A DNA stretch of 64,000 nt from Prosthecobacter sp. (lineage in GTDB: Bacteria > Verrucomicrobiota > Verrucomicrobiia > Verrucomicrobiales > Verrucomicrobiaceae). Where the stretch lies: positions 46,217 through 110,216 of the forward strand of contig JAIPJY010000021.1 in NCBI GenBank assembly GCA_021733925.1, given 5' to 3'. Made by a program: the position numbers and the translations under genes. The notes below the pieces were generated by a model. It was not told the origin of the DNA and made no database searches. It was given only the letters and a program-made list of their open reading frames with translations. This document shows, in pieces, positions 57,969 to 64,000 of the stretch (the first letter of the stretch is position 1; each line of letters opens with the position of its first letter).

Positions 57969-59285
57969 TCAGGCGAGCGGCGGGGTGACCACAAAGACGG
58001 GCTTGTGGGCGCGCGCGAGCACGGCCTGAACGGTGGAGCCGAGGATGGCGGCACCGGCGCGTGAGTGGCCTTTGGTGCCGAGGCAGATGACGTCGGCGCC
58101 TTTGCGGTCCGCCGCTTCGCAGATGGCGGTGGCGAAGTCCTCGTGGGTGAGGACTTCGGAGGTGAGGGTGACGCCCGGCACGTGGTGGAAGGAGGTGGTG
58201 AGCGCGTGGAGTTTTTCTTCGGCCTCCTTCCTGGACTTTGCAGTGGCGACGCTGTGGTCGAAGTACACTTCGGAGGCGATGACGGGATTGATGCCACGGG
58301 TGGGCTCATAACAGACATGGACGAGATGGATGGTGCCGCCTGAGGGCAGGAGGCTGTGGGCGTGGCGCAGGGCCTCCGTGCAGAGGTCCGTGAAGTCTGT
58401 GGCGAGGAGCACGTGGCGGATGGCGGGGATGGGCGGAGCAGGGGCGCTGGCGGCGGGTGCGCAGAGGATATTGGTCACGGCATGAGCGAGGACACTGCGC
58501 GAGAAGGAGGGGGCCTTCAGGCGCTGCCAGCCGTGGCGCTGATGCGTGCCGACGACGAGCAGGCCGGACTTTCTATCATCGGCTGTCTGCAGAAATTTGG
58601 CGGCGGGCTGACCGGCGACTTTGCGCACATAGACCTTCATGGGGATGTCTCCGAGTATGGCATGCAGGCGCTCCCAGACATCGCGCTGATACGTGTCCTG
58701 ACGCTCCCCGGCGGGGATGGGCTCTTGAGCGGGGCGCATGTAAGCCGCCGCCACATCGACGCGTCCTTGAGCGATCCAGGGTTTCAGTGCTGCGATGGCT
58801 GCATCTGCCGAAGCGGTGAAATCCACGCCGCAGAGCGCGCGGAGGGAGGTTCCTCCCTGGAGCCAGTCCAGCAGGAGATCGGCCTGCCGAACCACGAGCG
58901 TGGGGACGGAGGCGGCCTCGGCGACGCGTTCCGCGACGCTGCCGATCAACCAGCGTGAGGCCATGCCTCTGCCGACGGAGCCGAGGACGATGATTTGAGT
59001 GGGCTGCTCTGCGGCGGCATCGATGATCTCAAAGCTGGCGCTGCCATGGCGCAGCTCCTCGACCACCGGGATGCCGGTGGCGCGCAGACGCTCGGCTTCA
59101 TTTTTAAGCTGCTCGCGGACGGGATGGTCATCCGGCACGACGACGGGCAGATCTCCCATGACGATGTAGTCCTGCGTGGCATGGACGAGGCGCAGGGGAA
59201 GCTGGAGCTTTTTTGCGAGAGCGGCCGCGACATCGGCGGCGGTCGTGGCGGTCTGGGAGAAATCTGTGGCGCAGAGGAGATGCAT
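57969..59285 (-). CDS. Universal stress protein with three UspA domains
   Basis: 438 aa from MHLLCATDFSQ. Three tandem UspA folds, each opening with an ATDF- or GVDF-type strand: 1-135 (nucleotide motif VLGSVGRGMASRWLIGS), 145-280 (motif degraded, VVGTHQRHGW) and 285-438 (LGTKGHSRAGAAILGS). The first and last keep the G-x2-G-x9-G(S/T) ATP-binding pattern. Usp proteins often number one or two domains; three is less common. It sits 88 bp upstream of ppsA on the same strand, fitting a starvation or anoxia response. Confidence 0.88.
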   Translation of the reverse strand: MHLLCATDFSQTATTAADVAAALAKKLQLPLRLVHATQDYIVMGDLPVVVPDDHPVREQLKNEAERLRATGIPVVEELRHGSASFEIIDAAAEQPTQIIVLGSVGRGMASRWLIGSVAERVAEAASVPTLVVRQADLLLDWLQGGTSLRALCGVDFTASADAAIAALKPWIAQGRVDVAAAYMRPAQEPIPAGERQDTYQRDVWERLHAILGDIPMKVYVRKVAGQPAAKFLQTADDRKSGLLVVGTHQRHGWQRLKAPSFSRSVLAHAVTNILCAPAASAPAPPIPAIRHVLLATDFTDLCTEALRHAHSLLPSGGTIHLVHVCYEPTRGINPVIASEVYFDHSVATAKSRKEAEEKLHALTTSFHHVPGVTLTSEVLTHEDFATAICEAADRKGADVICLGTKGHSRAGAAILGSTVQAVLARAHKPVFVVTPPLA

Positions 59286-59331
59286 GGCGGTGGGGCGGGT
59301 GAAGGGCGGACGGTGCGGGATGAGCCGAAGG

Positions 59332-59745
59332 TCAATGCGCGGCGGCGGCGGCGTGGTGTTTGACATCGCCACGGAGGACGCGGGCGTAGTCTTCGAGCTG
59401 TCGGCGTGCGGCGGCGAAGGCATCGCGCAGGGAGACGTAGATGTCCTTGTGGTCGGGCTGGGTTTCGAGGTGCTTCTCCCATTCGCCGTTTTCGCTCTTC
59501 GCGACCGTGCTGTGCAGCGAGGGCTCATGGTTGACCACGATCTCGGAGCCAGGGACGCGGAGATCAATGTGGATGTGGAAGCCTCTGCCGCGCTGGTGGT
59601 GCTGATGGGGCGCCTCGACCACGACGTGGCAACTGGTGATGCGGCTGAAGCAGTGCTCCAGGGAGGTGACTTCCTCATGGATGCGGGCCTCGACGGCGGG
59701 TGAGACGGGCATGTGGCGGAAGGTGATCTGGGCGGGGGTGTTCAT
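59332..59745 (-). CDS. HPF/RaiA-type ribosome-associated protein
   Basis: 137 aa with the S30AE/HPF beta-alpha-beta-beta-beta-alpha layout: start QITFRHMPVSPAVEARIHEE, His-rich strands CHVVVEAPHQHHQRGRGFHIH, then VSLRDAFAAARRQLEDYARV. HPF and RaiA bind the decoding centre and idle ribosomes under stress. No C-terminal dimerisation domain, so it is the short type. His-rich strands are a little unusual. It is 46 bp upstream of the stress protein gene. Confidence 0.75.
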   Translation of the reverse strand: MNTPAQITFRHMPVSPAVEARIHEEVTSLEHCFSRITSCHVVVEAPHQHHQRGRGFHIHIDLRVPGSEIVVNHEPSLHSTVAKSENGEWEKHLETQPDHKDIYVSLRDAFAAARRQLEDYARVLRGDVKHHAAAAAH

Positions 59746-59795
59746 AGGAAGGTTGGGAGTGGAGATTGCGATTGCGGTGGGCGGGTGGCAGCAGG

Positions 59796-60494
59796 TCAGG
59801 GGGAAGCAAGAGATGGGCGGATCGTGTGGGAAGAGGGTGGAGGTGCCAGGTGTGCAGCGGTAGCGAGGGCCTGAATGACTTCGTCATCGGTGGTCTGGGT
59901 GAAGTCTGAGTAGCCTTGGCTGACGCCGCGAAAATCGGCGGGGGTTTCAAGGACAAGCAGGCCATCGACAAGCGGCTTGAGATCAGCGCAGGCGTCACGC
60001 GAGGCGATGGGTGCGGCGATGATGATCTGCTGCGGGTGCTGCTGGCGGATTGCCTGAACTGCGGCGCGAAGCGTGGAGCCGGTGGCGATGCCGTCATCGA
60101 CAAGGATGACGGTTTTTCCGGCGACCGGGGGCGCGGCGGAGTGGCCGCGATAGGCGAGTTCCCGGCGATGGAGCTCCTGCCACTGGACGGCGGCCTCGGC
60201 TTCGAGGGCGGCACGGGGGATGCCGAGGGCGCGCATCATGTCATGGTCAATGACCTGCACGCCACCGCTGGCGATGGCGCCCATGGCGAGCTCTGCATAG
60301 CCGGGCACGCCGAGCTTGCGCACGACGAGGACGTCGAGAGGGGCGTTCAGTTTGCGGGCGATCTCACAGGCGACGGGCACGCCGCCACGCGGGAGGGCAA
60401 GCACGAGAATGTCCGGGCGGCCTGCATGCTGCATGAGGGCCTCTGCGAGAAGGCGGCCTGCATGGGAGCGGTTGCTGAAGGCGGGCGGTTTCAT
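59796..60494 (-). CDS. Phosphoribosyltransferase-fold protein
   Basis: 232 aa from MKPPAF. The PRPP loop is clear: TVILVDDGIATGSTLRAAV; an earlier LALPRGGVPVACEIAR and VVRKLGVPGYAELAMGA mark the family often found next to, or fused with, a dienelactone-hydrolase-like protein in stress clusters. Substrate unknown. Its start overlaps the hydrolase stop by 4 bases. An ATG 16 codons upstream is rejected because it lies in the hydrolase gene. Confidence 0.85.
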   Translation of the reverse strand: MKPPAFSNRSHAGRLLAEALMQHAGRPDILVLALPRGGVPVACEIARKLNAPLDVLVVRKLGVPGYAELAMGAIASGGVQVIDHDMMRALGIPRAALEAEAAVQWQELHRRELAYRGHSAAPPVAGKTVILVDDGIATGSTLRAAVQAIRQQHPQQIIIAAPIASRDACADLKPLVDGLLVLETPADFRGVSQGYSDFTQTTDDEVIQALATAAHLAPPPSSHTIRPSLASP

Positions 60495-61192
60495 GCGGCG
60501 ATTTTCCAGTGGTCTGAAACGCCCATGTGAGAGCTGAACCAATGGGCGCTGATCTGTGCGACCTGCTCCAGCCTGCCGGGCTCTTCGAAAAGATGCGTGG
60601 CACGGGGAACGACGCGAAACTCCTTTTCACAGTTCAGCTTTTCAAAGGCTTCGTGATTAAAGCAGAGAACCCGTTCGTCAAAGCCGCCGACGACGAAAAG
60701 AGTGGGAGAACGAACCTGAAGGAGGGAATTGCCAGCGAGGTCGGGACGGCCGCCGCGCGAGACCACGGCGGAGATCTGGGTGCCGAGCTCCCCCGCCGCC
60801 ATCAGCGCGGCGGCACCGCCGGTGCTGGCACCAAAGAAGCCGAGCTTCAGGCCGCGTGTTTGCGGATGGTTTTGCACCCAGCGGGTGACATTGAGCAGGC
60901 GCATGGCCATGAGACCAATGTCAAAGCGAAGGGTGCCGGTGCTGGCGTCCTGCTGCTCCTCCTTTTCAGTAAGGAGGTCAAAGAGCAGGGTGCCGAGACC
61001 TGCATCGCGAATGATTTTAGCGACGAACTGATTGCGCGGGCTGTGGCGGCTGCTGCCGCTGCCGTGAACGAAGAGCACCAGTCCTGGAGCGTGGTCGGGA
61101 ACTTCCAGGTCGCCTTTGAGATCCGCAAAATCGGTGGGGATCTGAACGGTGGCGGGCGATGCGTGGGTGGAAATGGCGGGAAGAGTTTTCAT
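60491..61192 (-). CDS. Dienelactone-hydrolase-like alpha/beta hydrolase
   Basis: 233 aa. Oxyanion region LVLFVHGSGSSRHSPRNQFV, nucleophile elbow GFFGASTGGAAAL, late Asp in GGFDERV and His in PRATHLFEEPG make a full Ser-Asp-His triad. No signal peptide, so cytoplasmic. The coupled phosphoribosyltransferase gene (4-bp overlap) is its standard neighbour; a joint role is known only from gene linkage. Substrate unknown. Confidence 0.85.
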   Translation of the reverse strand: MKTLPAISTHASPATVQIPTDFADLKGDLEVPDHAPGLVLFVHGSGSSRHSPRNQFVAKIIRDAGLGTLLFDLLTEKEEQQDASTGTLRFDIGLMAMRLLNVTRWVQNHPQTRGLKLGFFGASTGGAAALMAAGELGTQISAVVSRGGRPDLAGNSLLQVRSPTLFVVGGFDERVLCFNHEAFEKLNCEKEFRVVPRATHLFEEPGRLEQVAQISAHWFSSHMGVSDHWKIAA

Positions 61193-61242
61193 GAGGGTGC
61201 CCCTTTTTTGACGGAGTGCTCAGCGGACGAAGAACGGCGCAT

Positions 61243-61326
61243 TGAATGATGGGGCATGGATTTCACGGAGAAGAAATCGCAGGGAACCGTGAGCCCGGCT
61301 GTCTCCGCCCATGGCCCCATCATTCA
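61243..61326. repeat. 13-bp inverted repeat in the hsp20-hydrolase gap
   Basis: TGAATGATGGGGC (61243-61255) and GCCCCATCATTCA (61314-61326) are perfect complements separated by 58 bases. It lies between the hsp20 stop and the hydrolase start. It could be an mRNA structure separating the genes or a regulator site; there is no T run for a terminator. Confidence 0.5.
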
Positions 61327-61339
61327 AAGCTGGCGGTGG

Positions 61340-61792
61340 CTACTGCACCTTGACCTCAATGCTCTTGGGCTTGGCCTTTTCGTCCTTGGGCAGATGGACG
61401 CTGAGCATGCCGTCCTTGAACTCGGCGCTGACTTTTTCTGAATTGACGGCTTCGGGCAGGGTGAAGCTGCGGAGGAAACTGCCGTAGGAGCGCTCGATGC
61501 GGTGGAACTTTTTGCCTTTCTCCTCCTTCTCGCTTTTGCGCTCGCCGGAGATGGTGAGCTCACCGTTTTCGACGCTGACCTTGACCTCCTCTTTTTTGAG
61601 TTCGGGGAGCTCGGCTTTGACGAGGTATTCGTTGTCGTCTTCGCTGATGTCCACGAGGGGAGTCCATTGGGAGACGGTCATGGATTCTTTCTCGCCGTTT
61701 TTGGAGGGCCAGTTGAGGCCGAAGAGGCGGTCGAGACGGTTTTCCAGGCTGCCGAGTTCACGGAGGGGATTCCAGGTTGTTAATGCACTCAT
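61340..61792 (-). CDS. Hsp20 / alpha-crystallin small heat-shock protein
   Basis: 150 aa from MSALTTWNP; upstream extension rejected. Alpha-crystallin domain about 45-140: WTPLVDISEDDNEYLVKAEL, VENGELTISGERKSEKEEKG, SFTLPEAVNSEKVSAEFKDG, closing with LSVHLPK. The C-terminal IxI tail is only KSIEVKVQ. A holdase for unfolded proteins. It lies between a DUF2934 gene and the hydrolase pair in the stress cluster. No CIRCE element is visible. Confidence 0.93.
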   Translation of the reverse strand: MSALTTWNPLRELGSLENRLDRLFGLNWPSKNGEKESMTVSQWTPLVDISEDDNEYLVKAELPELKKEEVKVSVENGELTISGERKSEKEEKGKKFHRIERSYGSFLRSFTLPEAVNSEKVSAEFKDGMLSVHLPKDEKAKPKSIEVKVQ

Positions 61793-61878
61793 GATGTTTG
61801 TTTTTTGTGGTTTGGCCGGCGGATGGGTGGTGAAGCCGGTGCAGCCTGTCCGCCGGAACAGGACGCACTGGAGATGGA

Positions 61879-62187
61879 TCATGCGCGGGCCTGCTGCCTG
61901 GCGGTCTTGGGCGGGCTCTTTGCCGTGGCCTTGGCGGCGGGTTTGGCAGACGTGCTGGCGGTCGTCTTAGCACTCGCCTTGGTGGGAGCCGCAGATTTCT
62001 GAGTGACCGGGGCTTTGCCGCCGGTGGGTGACTGGGGCGCGCGTTTGCCGAAGAGCTGCTGTTCGGCCTGGAGCCAGAATTTGAGGTCTTCGCCGGGAGG
62101 GCACTGGGCTTTTTGCCAGAGGTGATAGGCGAGCATGCTGATTTCTTCGTAACGGTGTTCTGGGCGATGGGGAGGCATGGAGTTCAT
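61879..62187 (-). CDS. DUF2934 protein with basic histone-like tail
   Basis: 102 aa. The N-terminal half is DUF2934 (EEISMLAYHLWQKAQCPPGE, then DLKFWLQAEQQL). The second half is Lys/Ala/Thr/Pro-rich (for example SAKPAAKATAKSPPKTARQQ), like histone H1-type tails that bind nucleic acid. DUF2934 function is unknown; genes of this kind occur beside stress genes. It lies 86 bp upstream of hsp20. Confidence 0.75.
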   Translation of the reverse strand: MNSMPPHRPEHRYEEISMLAYHLWQKAQCPPGEDLKFWLQAEQQLFGKRAPQSPTGGKAPVTQKSAAPTKASAKTTASTSAKPAAKATAKSPPKTARQQARA

Positions 62188-62232
62188 GGGGATGTGGTGT
62201 TAAGGGTGAATGGGTGGAAAGTGGGGAAGGGT

Positions 62233-62841
62233 TCAGCCGTTGATGCCCCAGTAGCGTGGGGCGGACTGGAACTCGCCGCCGAAGGGCTTTGAGCGATGGA
62301 TGGGGGAGTGGCTTTTGCTGGAGAGGAGCCGGGTGGCGAAATCGCGGTCAAGGCGCTGATCAAAATCTGCATTGCTCATGAATTCCGTCTGCCAGGAGCC
62401 GGCGACTTCGCGCAGGCGGGAGCAGAGGCGGCCCTGGGCGCTGCTGAATTCGGAGCCCTCCTCGTGCAGGGCGACAACAACGGGGCGGGAGGCGCGCTGC
62501 TGCTGCGGGACGGCCGTAAACCACTTCATGATATGATCTGGCATCGTGGATTCATCCGGGGCGGAAACAATGAGCAGATCTGCCGCCGCAGCGGCACGCA
62601 CCGAGGTGCTGCGCACGTCATGCCTTTCCAGCGTGTCAAAGCTCCAGGTGACGGGGCACACGCGGAGGTCAGGACACAGGCTGTATTTCAGCCATTCCAA
62701 GGCCTCCATGATGCGAACGTTGGCGAAGAAGCCGTCGTAAAGGGCGACGACGGAGAAGGCGGGGATGGTGGACGGGGCGTTGAGTTTCCGAAGAGCGGGA
62801 GCGGATGCGGTGGCTTGCATGAGGTGAGAATGACGAGCCAT
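62233..62841 (-). CDS. Unknown 202-aa protein in the stress cluster
   Basis: 202 aa, no signal or membrane helix. Alternating strands and helices (FSVVALYDGFFANVRIMEAL, AAAAADLLIVSAPDESTMPD, ASRPVVVALHEEGSEFSSAQ) resemble a receiver- or flavodoxin-like alpha/beta fold, but no phosphorylation or cofactor motif is certain. It is upstream of the DUF2934 gene with a 45-bp gap, so probably part of the same stress unit. The start MARHSHLM is the only reasonable one. Confidence 0.55.
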   Translation of the reverse strand: MARHSHLMQATASAPALRKLNAPSTIPAFSVVALYDGFFANVRIMEALEWLKYSLCPDLRVCPVTWSFDTLERHDVRSTSVRAAAAADLLIVSAPDESTMPDHIMKWFTAVPQQQRASRPVVVALHEEGSEFSSAQGRLCSRLREVAGSWQTEFMSNADFDQRLDRDFATRLLSSKSHSPIHRSKPFGGEFQSAPRYWGING

Positions 62842-63539
62842 GCAAAGCCCGGCAATTAGCAGAGACGCTCTCCGACTATCAGCAAATGGCTGAGATGAGG
62901 TCAGATGGTTGGTGACGCGGGCTCAAAGGGGCTTATGAGAGGCATCGCAGCCATGGTCGATTCATCGCATCAAAAGCGGTGTGCGAAACCGCCCAGGCCC
63001 TTCTGAACCGCGTAGCGGTGACACAAACCGCGCTGAACTCCCAAACGCGGTTGGGATGATGGAACGTCTGGGCGTAGGGCTGCGCAGAGATCGCAGGGCA
63101 GCCTGGCAGTGTTTTGGCAAGGCATTCCATCGAGCGCACTGAAGCCTCTGATATGGAGTGCGGTCGCGGAGTGAGGCACGAACGCAGCTACCGCTTTCGC
63201 AGGCAGGACGGCGGGATGGAGAAGGTTCGATACCCCGCGAAAGCGGTAGCTCCGATGCAGGCTTGCGCCGTGCATCTTCGCGACCGCATTGATTGATTCG
63301 CTGCGCTCACCCTTCGGGCTCCTTTCAGTCGTCTGACTCACTTCGTTCGGCTCGCTCCGCTCACCCTTTCAGGGCAGCCTGCGGCTGTCTATCTTCGCTG
63401 CGCTTCGGTTCCAAAAGCACGGCTTGCTGAATTGGACAACCTTCCCCAACCCACGATCCATGCGCTTAACCGAGCGCCATTCAGGACAGGCTGTTTCTCA
63501 CTTGGATACGGCAGCCATGTGGGGAGGACGAGTGCGGAC
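62842..63539. other. Repeat-bearing intergenic region
   Basis: No gene-like frame. A 15-bp perfect inverted repeat joins 63186-63200 (AGCTACCGCTTTCGC) and 63237-63251 with a 36-base loop, and related CGCGGTT or AGCGGT words recur at 62980-63060. The section 63290-63400 is rich in CACTTCG/GCTCGCT-like near repeats. It may be a decayed repeat element or a structured RNA region. Confidence 0.45.
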
Positions 63540-63905
63540 TCAGGTAAGCTGGAGCAAAAAGATGTCGGCGTCGGGATAGGCGGCGGCGGCGCGGGCGGCC
63601 CAAGCGGGATCGTTGATGACGATGACGGCGGTCATGACGCCGAAGGAAGGGAGGGTTTCACGAAGAGGCATGAAGCGGACGCCGGAGGGATCGTCCTCCA
63701 TTTGCTGCTGATTGGAGCGAAGGACGTAGGCATAGCCGTCGAGGTTGAGATGGTGCGCGAGTTTCGTCACCCGCTCATCCGGCTGAGTGATGGCATGAGA
63801 GTCCGCCATTGTTTCCGGTGCGATGATGAGGAAGTTGCGGAAAGATGAGAGGGACTCTGCCTGGGCTGCCGAACGCATGGCGAAAACCTGAAGGGGTTGT
63901 TTCAT
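63540..63905 (-). CDS. Unknown 121-aa protein
   Basis: 121 aa from MKQPLQVFAMRS; the longer frame 12 codons upstream has no support. Mixed alpha/beta: FRNFLIIAPETMADSHAITQ, HHLNLDGYAYVLRSNQQQME, VMTAVIVINDPAWAARAAAA, ending DADIFLLQLT. No signal, membrane helix or known motif. Style and size resemble the 202-aa unknown gene of the same cluster. No gene is seen from 63906 to the window end. Confidence 0.5.
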   Translation of the reverse strand: MKQPLQVFAMRSAAQAESLSSFRNFLIIAPETMADSHAITQPDERVTKLAHHLNLDGYAYVLRSNQQQMEDDPSGVRFMPLRETLPSFGVMTAVIVINDPAWAARAAAAYPDADIFLLQLT

Positions 63906-64000
63906 GGGATGAGCAGTCATGCGTGGAGATGCGCGGAGCATGCGGTCTGGGGTTGTGCTGCGTCCGCCGCCGGAGAGTCGGAGAGGGAGTGGTGAAAACG

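Overview
The window looks like a chromosome segment of a Verrucomicrobia-type bacterium (Prosthecobacter/Verrucomicrobium-like; inferred). The reasons are GC-rich coding DNA, the paired PSCyt1/PSD1 and DUF1501 secreted proteins, EF-hand fusions, an ECF sigma factor overlapping a FecR-like anti-sigma gene, and mostly weak Shine-Dalgarno sites. No rRNA, complete tRNA or CRISPR array was found.

Region A (1-16.7 kb) is chromosomal. It opens with a partial EF-hand/redoxin/cytochrome/copper-monooxygenase fusion. A minus-strand oxidative-stress block follows: His-rich coiled coil, DsrE-like, Dps, DUF2202, secreted KatG and a Fur/PerR-type regulator with a palindrome filling its promoter spacer. Next come a five-module hydrolase-PSCyt-PSD1 protein, a DUF1501 protein, sigma and FecR genes, and the start of a DUF1587-type cytochrome protein. 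Two gene scars lie here: a sulfide:quinone reductase start joined to a VapC end, and a metal-ATPase end abutting a serine-hydrolase end.

Region B (about 16.7-49.5 kb) is a composite defence and mobile island. Its left edge is an in-frame join between the DUF1587-type gene and the C-terminal half of a SNF2-like helicase. Then follow a small helicase partner, fossils of an HsdM and another gene, a 1949-aa DUF4011 helicase-nuclease (Hhe-like), and a type I restriction operon. That operon holds extra genes: a DUF429 protein, a DUF262/DUF1524 GmrSD-like nuclease, an unknown 233-aa protein with a possible ADP-ribosyltransferase-like core, a 103-aa partner, and a YgjP-type metalloprotease after hsdR. 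The DUF429-DUF262 pair is flanked by a 69-nt imperfect repeat of the hsdS 3' end. A divergent XRE regulator with two small zinc-ribbon membrane proteins separates this from an integrative element with two related large proteins, a P4-type primase-helicase, an excisionase-like protein, an unknown 303-aa protein and a tyrosine integrase. The element ends at a 45-nt tRNA-Arg(ACG) 3' fragment, the likely attachment site. The matching intact tRNA is not in the window.

Region C (49.4-64 kb) is chromosomal and almost entirely on the minus strand. It is a tightly overlapping carbon and stress cluster: triple-domain universal stress protein, PEP synthase, acyl-CoA synthetase, pyruvate dehydrogenase E1alpha, E1beta and E2, an acyl carrier protein and a DUF998-like membrane protein. 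Upstream of it lie an HPF-like protein, a phosphoribosyltransferase/hydrolase pair, Hsp20, a DUF2934 protein and two unknown proteins. This mix resembles stress or dormancy regulons elsewhere (inference).

The best candidates for something undescribed are the hsdS-repeat cassette with the ART-like pair inside the type I operon, the XRE/zinc-ribbon membrane module, and the paired wHTH proteins of the integrative element. The several clean gene-to-gene joins should be checked against raw reads before biological meaning is given to them.
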